From: G963676095 sp963676095
GTDB lineage: Bacteria > Bacteroidota > Bacteroidia > Bacteroidales > Prolixibacteraceae
DNA: 64,000 nucleotides
Assembly (NCBI GenBank): GCA_963676095.1
Contig: OY781040.1
Location: 7,378,001-7,442,000 of the forward strand
Direction: 5' to 3'
The notes beneath the pieces were generated by a model, which saw only the letters and a list, made by a program, of their open reading frames with translations, did not search any database and was not told where the DNA came from. This document shows, piece after piece, positions 1-8,627 of the stretch. Each line of letters opens with the position of its first letter. Within the stretch, counting starts at the first letter, position 1. The position numbers and the translations under genes were made by a program.

Positions 1-1870
1 TCAAAATAAACAAACCGCCATTCATATAACCGCCATTCGTTCCAACTCTTTTAAAAGAAAAATCACCTTGCATCAGGTCAACCTTCAGGGAAGGCAAACA
101 CCCGTAGAAATCCTTTCCATAGTTAAATAACGCAGACAAGAAATAGAAAGCGACATCGTATCCCTGGAAACTGAACTGATCTGGTTCGGCAAAATAGTCG
201 TGCCGGTATTTCCGGATAAACTGGTTCACCAGCCTGGATTTATAGTCAACAAAATACGGACTTAAAAAATTCAGCTTCTCATGATGAAAGTATTCCGTTT
301 GAATGCTCTTGTATTTTTGAAAATTTGATAACCCGACCAGCGTTACGGGAAAATCTTCGGCTACTGCATTCAGGTTTGTTACGGCAACGCTGACCTGTCC
401 TTCTGCTTCGGAAGGAATTATGAACACATTCTCCGTATCTTCCGAAAGAATTGATTTCAGCCCGTCAAGTCCGCCTTCCGGATAATTAAACTCGTGCAAT
501 GTCCCGGTTGCAGTTCCTGGCTGCAAATTGGAAGAATAATAGTTGCTTTTTACCATGTTTACCAGTTCTGCCTCAGGCAAATGACGGTATTCTCCCATTT
601 TCAGGATAATCAGATTTTTACCAGAATATTCCCGGCTAATATAGTCGGCAGTTTCCCTGATAATACACTTTCTTGTCGGATTTATCTTAAAATAGTATGG
701 ATTAGTTTCTTCCAGGTTTCCCGAAGAAGATAAAGGGGAAACAAAAGGGATATGGTTCCTGTAAGCGAAATCGGCCACAGGCTTTTGCAACTCCGGAAAA
801 ACAGGGCCGATAATCAGATCCAGTTTTTTAAAGATCTCCAGGTGGAGCAACGAATCGACAACATGAGGGCTTTGATTGGTGTCGAATACGTACAAATCGA
901 TATGCATACCTGCGTTTTTCAGGCTATCAGCGGCAAGAAGCACCCCCTCGTAAAAGTTCAGAAAATTCTCTGATTTGGGGTAAACAACAGCGTTTTTTCT
1001 CACTCTGAACGAATCGGCGGGCAAGTCTGAAACAGCTTTATCCACGAATGAGGTTGTATCCTGAAACATTTCCTCAGCTGTGACCCTGATCCGGTTGATC
1101 GTATCATTCGCCGGTAAATATAAAGGAAGCAAGAGCCCCACATGATAAAACCGGCTGGCAGCGATCTTGTCCGGCTGGCAATCTCCACTTACCGGTTCCG
1201 GATAAGTTTTAACATCATTCGTCTGTTCCTGAAGCAAGGTTGCTGTAACCTGATTTCCTTCAGTATTCTCAGCACCGTTCTCTTCTGAATTACCCTCCCC
1301 ATCAGGTCCCGGCACCAGAATGGTCTCTCCGGAAATCAATCCCCTTGAATTTAAAAACGGGTTTAAGGTCTGTAGCTCACTTATTGATGTTTTAAAACGG
1401 GAAGAAACATTGAATAAGGTTTCGCCTTTTTTCACGGTATATCTGACAACACTGCCTTCAGATGAAAAAGCCGGAGAATCCTTCTTTGGAATTTTCAATT
1501 TCATACCGACCCAAAGGCCATTTTTTACCTCAGGGTTCAGTTTTATTATTGTATCGATTGAGCACTGATATTGTTTCGAAATTGAATAAAGGGTCTCTTC
1601 TCTGGAAACCTTATGAATGGCATATTTATTCCCGGGAACAGGGATCCGTACCTGTTGCCCGGTCTTTAACCCGAATTTCAAATCAGGATTGGCATTTACA
1701 AGATCCTTCTGTTCTATATGATAAGCCTGGCTTACCGAAAAAAGTGTTTCCCCCTTTTTTACAGTATGCAAAACATAATGCGAACCATCTTCAACCACTT
1801 CCTTCTCCTGGGCATTCGCCACAGAACAAAAAGAAAATAACAGAAAGAAAGCGCAAATTAAATATTTCAT
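1..1870 (-). CDS. LysM-repeat protein with periplasmic-binding-like domain (3' end outside window)
   Basis: The frame is open for 623 codons from ATG 1868-1870 to the window edge, so the C-terminus is missing. It begins with a signal peptide ending VANA-Q. Three LysM modules follow at about residues 31-75, 83-128 and 145-190; each starts with a Y-V/A-x-H/T-x-V-K-K-G-E-T-L-F type segment, which in this family binds peptidoglycan. After a Glu/Asn/Gly-rich linker, the remaining 400 residues resemble a type I periplasmic-binding (amino-acid receptor-like) fold, with a segment LIIGPVFPELQKPVADFA typical of that fold. Bacteroidales carry many such LysM-receptor fusions; the ligand is unknown. It is probably periplasmic and bound to cell wall. 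It lies downstream of the NfnA/GltA/DHOD-like operon in the same direction. Confidence 0.85.
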   Translation of the reverse strand, partial: MKYLICAFFLLFSFCSVANAQEKEVVEDGSHYVLHTVKKGETLFSVSQAYHIEQKDLVNANPDLKFGLKTGQQVRIPVPGNKYAIHKVSREETLYSISKQYQCSIDTIIKLNPEVKNGLWVGMKLKIPKKDSPAFSSEGSVVRYTVKKGETLFNVSSRFKTSISELQTLNPFLNSRGLISGETILVPGPDGEGNSEENGAENTEGNQVTATLLQEQTNDVKTYPEPVSGDCQPDKIAASRFYHVGLLLPLYLPANDTINRIRVTAEEMFQDTTSFVDKAVSDLPADSFRVRKNAVVYPKSENFLNFYEGVLLAADSLKNAGMHIDLYVFDTNQSPHVVDSLLHLEIFKKLDLIIGPVFPELQKPVADFAYRNHIPFVSPLSSSGNLEETNPYYFKINPTRKCIIRETADYISREYSGKNLIILKMGEYRHLPEAELVNMVKSNYYSSNLQPGTATGTLHEFNYPEGGLDGLKSILSEDTENVFIIPSEAEGQVSVAVTNLNAVAEDFPVTLVGLSNFQKYKSIQTEYFHHEKLNFLSPYFVDYKSRLVNQFIRKYRHDYFAEPDQFSFQGYDVAFYFLSALFNYGKDFYGCLPSLKVDLMQGDFSFKRVGTNGGYMNGGLFIL

Positions 1871-1944
1871 AATTCATGTAATTACAAATTGTTCTTAGTT
1901 GCCGCATAGAACTTACTATCCAGCATCCATTCAAAATCCAGCAT

Positions 1945-2937
1945 TTAGCTGTTATATTCTTTCCCAGCAAAATAGGTCATAAACTGCACCCGTTCGTATG
2001 CGGTTGCATGTTGTGCCCGGATACTGAGTTTTCCCCTGAATTCATCAATTGATCTGTACGATTTTGCATTCATCCAGTCGCTTATTTCCCGGTTAATCTT
2101 TTCGATCACTGACGGTCCTTCCAGATAAAGAACAGAAGCCAGCTGAACAGCACTCGCTCCTGCCAGCAGAAATTTAACAGCTGTCTCAGAAGAATGGATT
2201 CCGGTTGTCGCAGCCAGCGGACAGCTAACGTCAGGCGACGTGATCCCGATCCATCTCAAAGGCAGCAAATAATCACCTGCCGAACTAAAAACAGTTGCCG
2301 TAACCAGTTCTTGCTTTTCGACATCGATATCCGGAGTGTAAAAACGGTTAAAAAGGGTAATCCCTTCGATTCCTGTCAGGGACAAATCCCTGATCATTTT
2401 CGCAAGGTTCGAAAAATAATGACTGATTTTTACGGTTACCGGAATTGAGACCACTTCCATAACTTTTCTCACGGTATCGAAATAGAAATGTTCGTTGGCT
2501 TCATTACTCCGGTCTGCATCCGAGGGAATAATGAACAAATTGAGTTCAATGGCATCGGCCCCGGCATCCTGCAGCTTCCGGGCAAACAACGTCCACTCGT
2601 TCGAGCTGATGCAGCTAATGCTGGCAATGACAGGAATATTTAGTTCCGACTTGGCCTCCCTGATCAGACGAATATATTTATTCAGGTTTTCTTCTTTGAT
2701 TACATAATCAAAATAATCCAGGTATTCCGGATCCGATGCCAATGCCTGCCGGCTGTTCATTTCTTCCTGAAGCTGAAGATAAATCTCTTCTTCAAAAAGA
2801 GATTTTAAAACGACAGCGCCCGCCCCGGCCTGTGCTATCTTTAATACCTGGTCCACGTTTCCTGTCATACTGCTGCTAGCTGCAATAACAGGACTTTTTA
2901 ACGTTAATCCGAAAAATCGGGTGGATAAATCAGCCAT
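1945..2937 (-). CDS. dihydroorotate dehydrogenase-like TIM-barrel flavoprotein
   Basis: The 330-residue protein has the FMN-binding TIM-barrel layout of the PyrD family: an N-terminal LKSPVIAASSSMTG, a central PVTVKIS, and a C-terminal LLAGASAVQLASVLYLEG phosphate-binding segment. The position where true dihydroorotate dehydrogenases carry N-x-S-C/S-P-N reads ELNLFIIPSD here, so the catalytic Cys/Ser base motif is absent and pyrimidine synthesis is unlikely. The length fits class 1 enzymes, and there is no ferredoxin-type extension as in PreA. It sits 48 nt downstream of the GltA-like gene in the same operon, suggesting its flavin exchanges electrons with that flavoprotein pair. Substrate unknown. 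Confidence 0.85.
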   Translation of the reverse strand: MADLSTRFFGLTLKSPVIAASSSMTGNVDQVLKIAQAGAGAVVLKSLFEEEIYLQLQEEMNSRQALASDPEYLDYFDYVIKEENLNKYIRLIREAKSELNIPVIASISCISSNEWTLFARKLQDAGADAIELNLFIIPSDADRSNEANEHFYFDTVRKVMEVVSIPVTVKISHYFSNLAKMIRDLSLTGIEGITLFNRFYTPDIDVEKQELVTATVFSSAGDYLLPLRWIGITSPDVSCPLAATTGIHSSETAVKFLLAGASAVQLASVLYLEGPSVIEKINREISDWMNAKSYRSIDEFRGKLSIRAQHATAYERVQFMTYFAGKEYNS

Positions 2938-2985
2938 AATGTTTTTGTCTTAAAAATAAATCATTCAACCATCCCGCCGCTACTA

Positions 2986-4503
2986 TCATGCTCCGGTATG
3001 GGAAGCCTGGTTTTCCGGGCTCATCTCGTGCTGTTTAACTGTCTTTGTCAGATAACCATGCATTCCTGCGGCAGCCCGGCGTCCGTCACCCATTGCCAGG
3101 ATGACTGTAGCTCCGCCCCGGACAATGTCTCCGCCCGCAAATATCTCGGGAACCGAGCTCTGCATTGTTTCCTGGTCGACCTCGATAGTTCCCCAACGGC
3201 TTACTTTCAGTTCCGGTAATGCTGAAGGAATAAGCGGATTGGGAGATACGCCGATGGCAACAATTACGACATCCACAGGAACATCGTACTCCGAACCTTC
3301 AACCGGAACGGGGCTTCTTCTTCCTGAAGCATCAGGTTTTCCCAATTCCATACGTTGTAACCGCATCCTGTTTACCCGGCCTTTTTCATCAGCAAAGTAT
3401 TCTACAGGATTTGCCAGGTTGATAAATTCAATTCCTTCTTCTTCGGCATGCAGTACCTCTTCAACACGTGCTGGCATTTCTTCCCTCGAACGCCGGTAAA
3501 CAATCATTGCACGTTCAGCCCCCAGCCTTTTAGCCGTCCGTACCGAATCCATTGCCGTGTTACCGCCACCGATAACCGCCACATTTCTTCCCTTCAGCAC
3601 GGGGGTAGCAAATTCATCATTCGCAGCATTCATCAGGTTGACACGGGTAAGGTACTCGTTTGAAGAAAGGATCCCGTTAAAATTTTCACCGGGAATATGC
3701 ATAAAACGGGGCAGACCGGCACCGCTTCCAATAAAGAAAACCTCGTACCCTTCTTTTTTAAGGTCGTCGAATGTAGCTGTTTTACCAACTATAAAATTCT
3801 TTTCAAACCGCACCCCCGTTTTTTGCAGGTTTTCCAATTCCTGATCAACAATATGGTTTGGAAGCCTGAACTCAGGAATCCCGTACTTCAACACGCCCCC
3901 AATCTCGTGGAGTGCTTCAAAAACGGTAACTTCATATCCTTTTTTAATCATATCGCCGGCAAAAGAAAGCGATGCCGGCCCCGATCCGATAGCCGCGACT
4001 TTCATCCCGTTTTTTCGTGAAATTTCCGGCAATGATATTTCCCCGCTTTCCCGCTCGTAATCAGCAGCAAATCGTTCAAGATAACCGATCGCCACCGGCG
4101 CTTTCTTTAACTTTTGCGTATAAAAGCACTGGGCTTCACATTGTTTCTCCTGAGGACAAACACGGCCGCACACGGCAGGCAATGCAGACGTTTCCTTAAG
4201 CACACCGGCGGCTTTGTCAAACGCTCCCCGCTCTATGTTCTTAACAAATTTAGGGATATTAATATTGACCGGACATCCGCTGATACAAGTCGGGGTGGCG
4301 CAGTCCATGCACCGGGAAGCCTCTTTCATGGCGCTGGTAACATCCAGTCCACGGTTTACCTCCCTGTCCTGATATAATATTCTTATTGAAGCGTCCAGTT
4401 CAGGCATTCTAACCCGCATGATATCCGTACGTTCTTTATTCTTCATCTTTCCGCGTAACTCTACGCGCCATTCTTGTTCACGCTCCGCTTTAAGGTCAAG
4501 CAT
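2986..4503 (-). CDS. gltA: GltA/NfnB-type NADPH-dependent oxidoreductase (glutamate synthase small-subunit family)
   Basis: The 505-residue protein has an N-terminal Cys-rich Fe-S domain (CMDCATPTCISGCP near residue 67, then CGRVCPQEKQCEAQC), an FAD dinucleotide fold (GSGPASLSFAGDM), an NADPH dinucleotide fold (GGGNTAMDSVRTAKR with IVYRRS) and the C-terminal FAD segment IFAGGDIVRGG. This is the architecture of homotetrameric GltA and of NfnB (NfnL), the large subunit of electron-bifurcating ferredoxin:NADP transhydrogenase. The NfnA-like gene ends 3 nt upstream, so the pair is almost certainly co-translated and forms an NfnAB/SudAB-type complex in the cytosol. Glutamate synthase activity would need a separate large subunit, not seen in this window. 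Confidence 0.9.
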   Translation of the reverse strand: MLDLKAEREQEWRVELRGKMKNKERTDIMRVRMPELDASIRILYQDREVNRGLDVTSAMKEASRCMDCATPTCISGCPVNINIPKFVKNIERGAFDKAAGVLKETSALPAVCGRVCPQEKQCEAQCFYTQKLKKAPVAIGYLERFAADYERESGEISLPEISRKNGMKVAAIGSGPASLSFAGDMIKKGYEVTVFEALHEIGGVLKYGIPEFRLPNHIVDQELENLQKTGVRFEKNFIVGKTATFDDLKKEGYEVFFIGSGAGLPRFMHIPGENFNGILSSNEYLTRVNLMNAANDEFATPVLKGRNVAVIGGGNTAMDSVRTAKRLGAERAMIVYRRSREEMPARVEEVLHAEEEGIEFINLANPVEYFADEKGRVNRMRLQRMELGKPDASGRRSPVPVEGSEYDVPVDVVIVAIGVSPNPLIPSALPELKVSRWGTIEVDQETMQSSVPEIFAGGDIVRGGATVILAMGDGRRAAAGMHGYLTKTVKQHEMSPENQASHTGA

Positions 4504-4506
4504 AAC

Positions 4507-5337
4507 TTAACATTTTTGAATTTCTAAATACCGGTTGAAAGCTTCTTTTTCCTCATCTTTATAGCCTCCAAGACGAAGGATCAGTTCATCAAAATCAATT
4601 TGATGAGCGTCAAATTCAGGCCCGTCGATGCAGGTAAAACGTGTTTGTCCCCCCACACTGACACGACAGGCCCCGCACATTCCCGTCCCGTCGACCATAA
4701 TGGCATTCAGGCTTGCCTGGGCAGGAATTTGGTATTTTTTAGTCAGCAAGGCTGTAAACTTCATCATCACAGCCGGTCCTATTGCCACACATTCATCGAC
4801 CTTCTCCCTTAAAATAACCTGCTCGGCCCCCACAGTAACAACACCCTGGTTCCCGTACGAGCCGTCATCGGTCATAATAATCACCTCGTCAGACCATCTT
4901 CTGATCTCATCTTCGAGAATAATTAAATCTTTTGTACGGGCAGCCAGGATACTGACAACCCGGTTTCCTGCCTTTTTGAATCCTTCAACAATCGGCAGAA
5001 GCGGAGCAATCCCGACGCCTCCTCCGCAAGCCAGAACAGTACCAACTTTATGGATGACCGTTGCCTTTCCCAGCGGACCTACAAGATCAGGGATTTCCTC
5101 TCCCGCTTTCATCCTGCACAACCTGGCCGACGTTACCCCAACCTTCTGAACCACCAGGGTGATCGTCCCGGCCTTTTCATCGGCACCGGCAATGGTCAGC
5201 GGGATACGTTCGCCCGATCTGTCAGTCCTTAAAATGATAAAATGACCTGGCTTTCTCGCCCTTGCAATTCGCGGAGCATAAACCACCAGCCTGAAAACAT
5301 TTTCAGAGAACTGTTCTGTCTCGATAATTTTGTTCAT
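4507..5337 (-). CDS. NfnA/SudB-type FAD/NAD-binding ferredoxin reductase subunit
   Basis: From ATG 5335-5337 (MNKIIETEQF) the product is 276 residues, the usual size for PyrK/NfnA-like proteins. It shows a ferredoxin-reductase FAD site (RIPLTIAGAD), an NAD site (GGGVGIAPLLPI) and a C-terminal [2Fe-2S] site with Cys in GMCGACRVSV and TCIDGP. The frame extends 29 codons upstream to 5424, but that stretch does not resemble the family and would add an odd hydrophobic leader, so the internal ATG is preferred. With the adjacent GltA-like protein it probably forms an NAD(P)H/ferredoxin transhydrogenase or sulfide dehydrogenase-like complex. It is the first gene of the four-gene minus-strand operon. 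Confidence 0.88.
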   Translation of the reverse strand: MNKIIETEQFSENVFRLVVYAPRIARARKPGHFIILRTDRSGERIPLTIAGADEKAGTITLVVQKVGVTSARLCRMKAGEEIPDLVGPLGKATVIHKVGTVLACGGGVGIAPLLPIVEGFKKAGNRVVSILAARTKDLIILEDEIRRWSDEVIIMTDDGSYGNQGVVTVGAEQVILREKVDECVAIGPAVMMKFTALLTKKYQIPAQASLNAIMVDGTGMCGACRVSVGGQTRFTCIDGPEFDAHQIDFDELILRLGGYKDEEKEAFNRYLEIQKC

Positions 5338-5490
5338 GTATCTCAAAACTATTTTTATATCATGAAACAAAAATAACAATGTGGACATCAACATTCGCTT
5401 AATTTCGCTTTTTTTTACAAACACATTGATGAAAGATCTGATAAATCAATAAATACCCTCTTAAATATAAAACGGTATCTATTTTTAAAT

Positions 5491-5498
5491 TATATTTG
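5491..5498 (+). promoter_or_regulatory. -7 element of a Bacteroidota promoter before the SNF2 helicase
   Basis: TATATTTG matches TAnnTTTG. No TTTG -33 box lies at 19-21 nt, so this is a partial match. It would give a leader of roughly 60 nt. Confidence 0.4.
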
Positions 5499-5565
5499 GA
5501 GTTTTGGTCGGACGGAATATTTTTTCCGGACAGACCGTTATATTCAGATTGGTTTATAAAGATTT

Positions 5566-8505
5566 ATGTCGAAGGAATTAATTATCGGATTAACTGAACA
5601 CCGTACTTTTGGAAACATCTTTCAGGCATTCCTGATCGAGAAGAAGGCCTCTTTCTACAGCGTAGACAAACTCGTAAAACAGCGTGATATTACTGAATTA
5701 TTGCTTGATGCGGAACAAACACAACTGGTAAAACTGGTAGAACAATACAGCGACGAGAAACTGGTACAGAAGTTCTCCAGAAAAAAGGAAGCCGGTGATT
5801 TTTTCAAGCAACTCGACCCCGAGATGTTCCAAAACCACATCAGTCCCTATATCGATCGTTATATGAACCAGATTATCAGGGTGCTGATGAACGGGAATAC
5901 CCGGCTTTTTCACAAGCAGACCAAATATTCCAACCTGTATGAAGAAGATCTGATCCAGGTATCTAAATCCTTAACGGATTGCATATTTTCCTTCAACAGA
6001 AACAATGCCGGGACCTTTTACAGGCTTGAACTCTGGTATGAAAAACAGTTGCTGAACCTCCTCCATAAAAAAATTATACTGGTGTCGAGTGACCCCTGTT
6101 CATTGGTCTGGCAAGGGCATCTTTACGTTTTTCAAAGCATGAATTCGAAGAAACTTCTGCCTTTTTTCGAGAAAGAATTTGTTTTTGTGCCCTCCAAAGT
6201 TGAAGACAAATATTATAAAACATTCATATTAAATGCAATAAAAGAACATCAGGTAAAAGCAACCGGATTCACTGTTACAGATACAATCAATCAACGTCAG
6301 GCCATTTTGTCGGTCGAGAAGGACCTGAAAATGGAAATCTCGCTCCTTCCCAGGTTCGTGTATGATGAAAAGGAGTTTCTGGAGAACAACAAGGCAAACA
6401 ATTTCGTCATCCTGAAAAAAGAACAGGGAACCTATTATTTCAAAAAAATCAGCCGGGACTTCCAGTGGGAAGGCCAATGCCTTAACCTGCTCAAAGAATG
6501 GGGTTTATTTGAAAATAATGGTTATTACTATTTAAAAGGGACGGAAACTCTCGACGAAAACGGGCAAGTTTACGCTTTGATCAACTGGCTCAAGCAAAAC
6601 CAGGAGAAACTTCTCGATGCCGGATTCATTATCAGGCAAGACCTGATGGATAAGCAGTATTCAACGGAAAAGCCATCGTTGAGTATTCAGGTAAAATTAA
6701 AAGACGATTGGTTCGATGTTTATGCCAATGTCACAATCGGTGAATTCCAGATCCCGTTCATCAAACTACGGAAATACATTCTTAATGACATCAGGGAACT
6801 TGAACTACCGAACGGAGAGATAGCAGTACTGCCAGAAGAATGGTTTACCGATTACAAGGACCTGCTTCCGTTTGCCAAACAGGAAGGGAACATCCTGCGG
6901 ATCAAAAGATATCATTACATGCTGGTGCAGCAACGGCTAAAAGGTATTGACCGGTCCATCTTTCAGAAACTGAACAAAACTGCAGAAAAACAAGGTAAAC
7001 GTCAAGTCGCTTTGCCTGCCGGCCTGCAAGCGGATCTCCGTTCGTATCAGCATGAAGGTTTTTCATGGATGTACCATCTCTACGAAAACCAGTTCGGGGG
7101 ATGCCTCGCAGACGACATGGGATTGGGAAAAACGCTTCAGACGCTTACCCTGCTGTTAAAAATGAAAAAGATGAAAGCTTCATCGACAATCACATTCTCC
7201 TCGAAAGATCCGGCGCAGACCTGCCTGTTCTTTGACGAACCGGTTTCCCTGACGGAAAATCTGCAACCCGCATCGCTTATCGTGATGCCCACTTCCCTCG
7301 TACACAACTGGGAAAACGAGATCAAAAAATTTACACCTTTGCTCAGCGTGTATAAACATACTGGAATACAGAGAAAAAGAGCAGGAGAACTACACGATGT
7401 AATCTTTCATTATGACATAATACTGACGACTTACGGAATTGTACGAAATGATATCGACATTCTTCGGGAATTTGAATTTCTTTACCTGATCCTCGATGAG
7501 AGCCAGAATATTAAGAATCCGGCATCTAAGGCCTATCAGTCCGTCAGCCAGCTTCAGTCCAGATACAGGATGGTATTGACCGGAACCCCAATCGAAAACT
7601 CTCTGGCAGACCTTTGGGCACAGCTAAACTTTATTAACAAAGGGTTACTGGGGAACCTGGCTTATTTCAAAAGAGAATTTATCACCCCGATCGAAAAGAA
7701 AAATGATCAACAGAAACAGGACAAATTACAATTATTAATACGCCCTTTTATTCTTCGGCGGACCAAAGAACAGGTAGCCCGGGACCTTCCCCCAGTAACA
7801 GAACAGATCAGGTATTGTCAGATGAGTTCAGAACAAAAAGAAATTTACGAAAAAGAAAAATCGGCGGTGCGCAAAAGCATCCTCGAAAACATAGAGCAAC
7901 AAGGTGTCGAAAAATCGGCGTTCGTCGTGTTACAGGGACTGACCAAATTACGCCAGCTGGCAAACCACCCTTCTTTGTTCAATCATTCTGAAAACAGCGA
8001 GTCCGGAAAATTCGACGAAATTCTCGGAAACCTGGAAAGCCTGATTGCAGAAAAACATAAAGTACTGATCTTTTCTTCTTTTGTTAAACATCTCGAACTT
8101 GTCGAAAACCAAATTCAAGCCTATGGCTGGAAATATTCAAAACTTACCGGACAGACAACCCACAGGGAAGAAGAAATTAAAAAATTTCAGGACGAACCGG
8201 AGACAAGAATTTTCCTGATCTCATTGAAAGCGGGAGGGGTAGGCCTAAACCTCACTGCCGCCGATTATGTTTTCATTATCGATCCCTGGTGGAATCCTGC
8301 CGCGGAGAATCAGGCAATTAACCGGGCCCACCGTATTGGTCAAGACAAAAAAGTAATTGTTTACCGCTATATTACCGAAGACAGTATTGAAGAAAAAATT
8401 CAAATGCTACAGGAAAGGAAATCGTCGCTCGCAGAAAAGTTCATCAACTCGAACAACCCTTTTAAAGCCATCACCAAGGAAGAAATACTCAACCTTTTAA
8501 ACTGA
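5566..8505 (+). CDS. SNF2-family DEAD/DEAH-box helicase
   Basis: The 979-residue protein has a long N-terminal region of about 490 residues without recognised motifs, then a complete Swi2/Snf2 ATPase. Visible motifs are motif I DDMGLGKT (from residue 516), motif Ia around LIVMPTSLVHNWENE, motif II DESQ (644-647), motif III LTGTPIENSLADLW, and in the C-terminal RecA lobe SLKAGGVGLNLTAADYVFIID and AINRAHRIGQDKKV. This is the RapA/HepA-like bacterial Snf2 class, which translocates on duplex DNA; the target process in Bacteroidota is not settled. The start ATG lacks a Shine-Dalgarno sequence, as usual here. It stands alone, divergent from the NfnA operon. Confidence 0.92.
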   Translation: MSKELIIGLTEHRTFGNIFQAFLIEKKASFYSVDKLVKQRDITELLLDAEQTQLVKLVEQYSDEKLVQKFSRKKEAGDFFKQLDPEMFQNHISPYIDRYMNQIIRVLMNGNTRLFHKQTKYSNLYEEDLIQVSKSLTDCIFSFNRNNAGTFYRLELWYEKQLLNLLHKKIILVSSDPCSLVWQGHLYVFQSMNSKKLLPFFEKEFVFVPSKVEDKYYKTFILNAIKEHQVKATGFTVTDTINQRQAILSVEKDLKMEISLLPRFVYDEKEFLENNKANNFVILKKEQGTYYFKKISRDFQWEGQCLNLLKEWGLFENNGYYYLKGTETLDENGQVYALINWLKQNQEKLLDAGFIIRQDLMDKQYSTEKPSLSIQVKLKDDWFDVYANVTIGEFQIPFIKLRKYILNDIRELELPNGEIAVLPEEWFTDYKDLLPFAKQEGNILRIKRYHYMLVQQRLKGIDRSIFQKLNKTAEKQGKRQVALPAGLQADLRSYQHEGFSWMYHLYENQFGGCLADDMGLGKTLQTLTLLLKMKKMKASSTITFSSKDPAQTCLFFDEPVSLTENLQPASLIVMPTSLVHNWENEIKKFTPLLSVYKHTGIQRKRAGELHDVIFHYDIILTTYGIVRNDIDILREFEFLYLILDESQNIKNPASKAYQSVSQLQSRYRMVLTGTPIENSLADLWAQLNFINKGLLGNLAYFKREFITPIEKKNDQQKQDKLQLLIRPFILRRTKEQVARDLPPVTEQIRYCQMSSEQKEIYEKEKSAVRKSILENIEQQGVEKSAFVVLQGLTKLRQLANHPSLFNHSENSESGKFDEILGNLESLIAEKHKVLIFSSFVKHLELVENQIQAYGWKYSKLTGQTTHREEEIKKFQDEPETRIFLISLKAGGVGLNLTAADYVFIIDPWWNPAAENQAINRAHRIGQDKKVIVYRYITEDSIEEKIQMLQERKSSLAEKFINSNNPFKAITKEEILNLLN

Positions 8506-8627
8506 TCATGTAATGGATCAAAAAGCAAAAGACTAATAAACCAAATAATGGCAACATCCAAACCATATAACAATAAAACAATTTAATAATCAATCGATTT
8601 GACAGTTTAACAACAAAATTCCATATC

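Noticed and set aside
4628..5149. A 173-codon plus-strand frame
   Set aside because: It lies wholly opposite the NfnA-like gene, whose domain motifs are clear.
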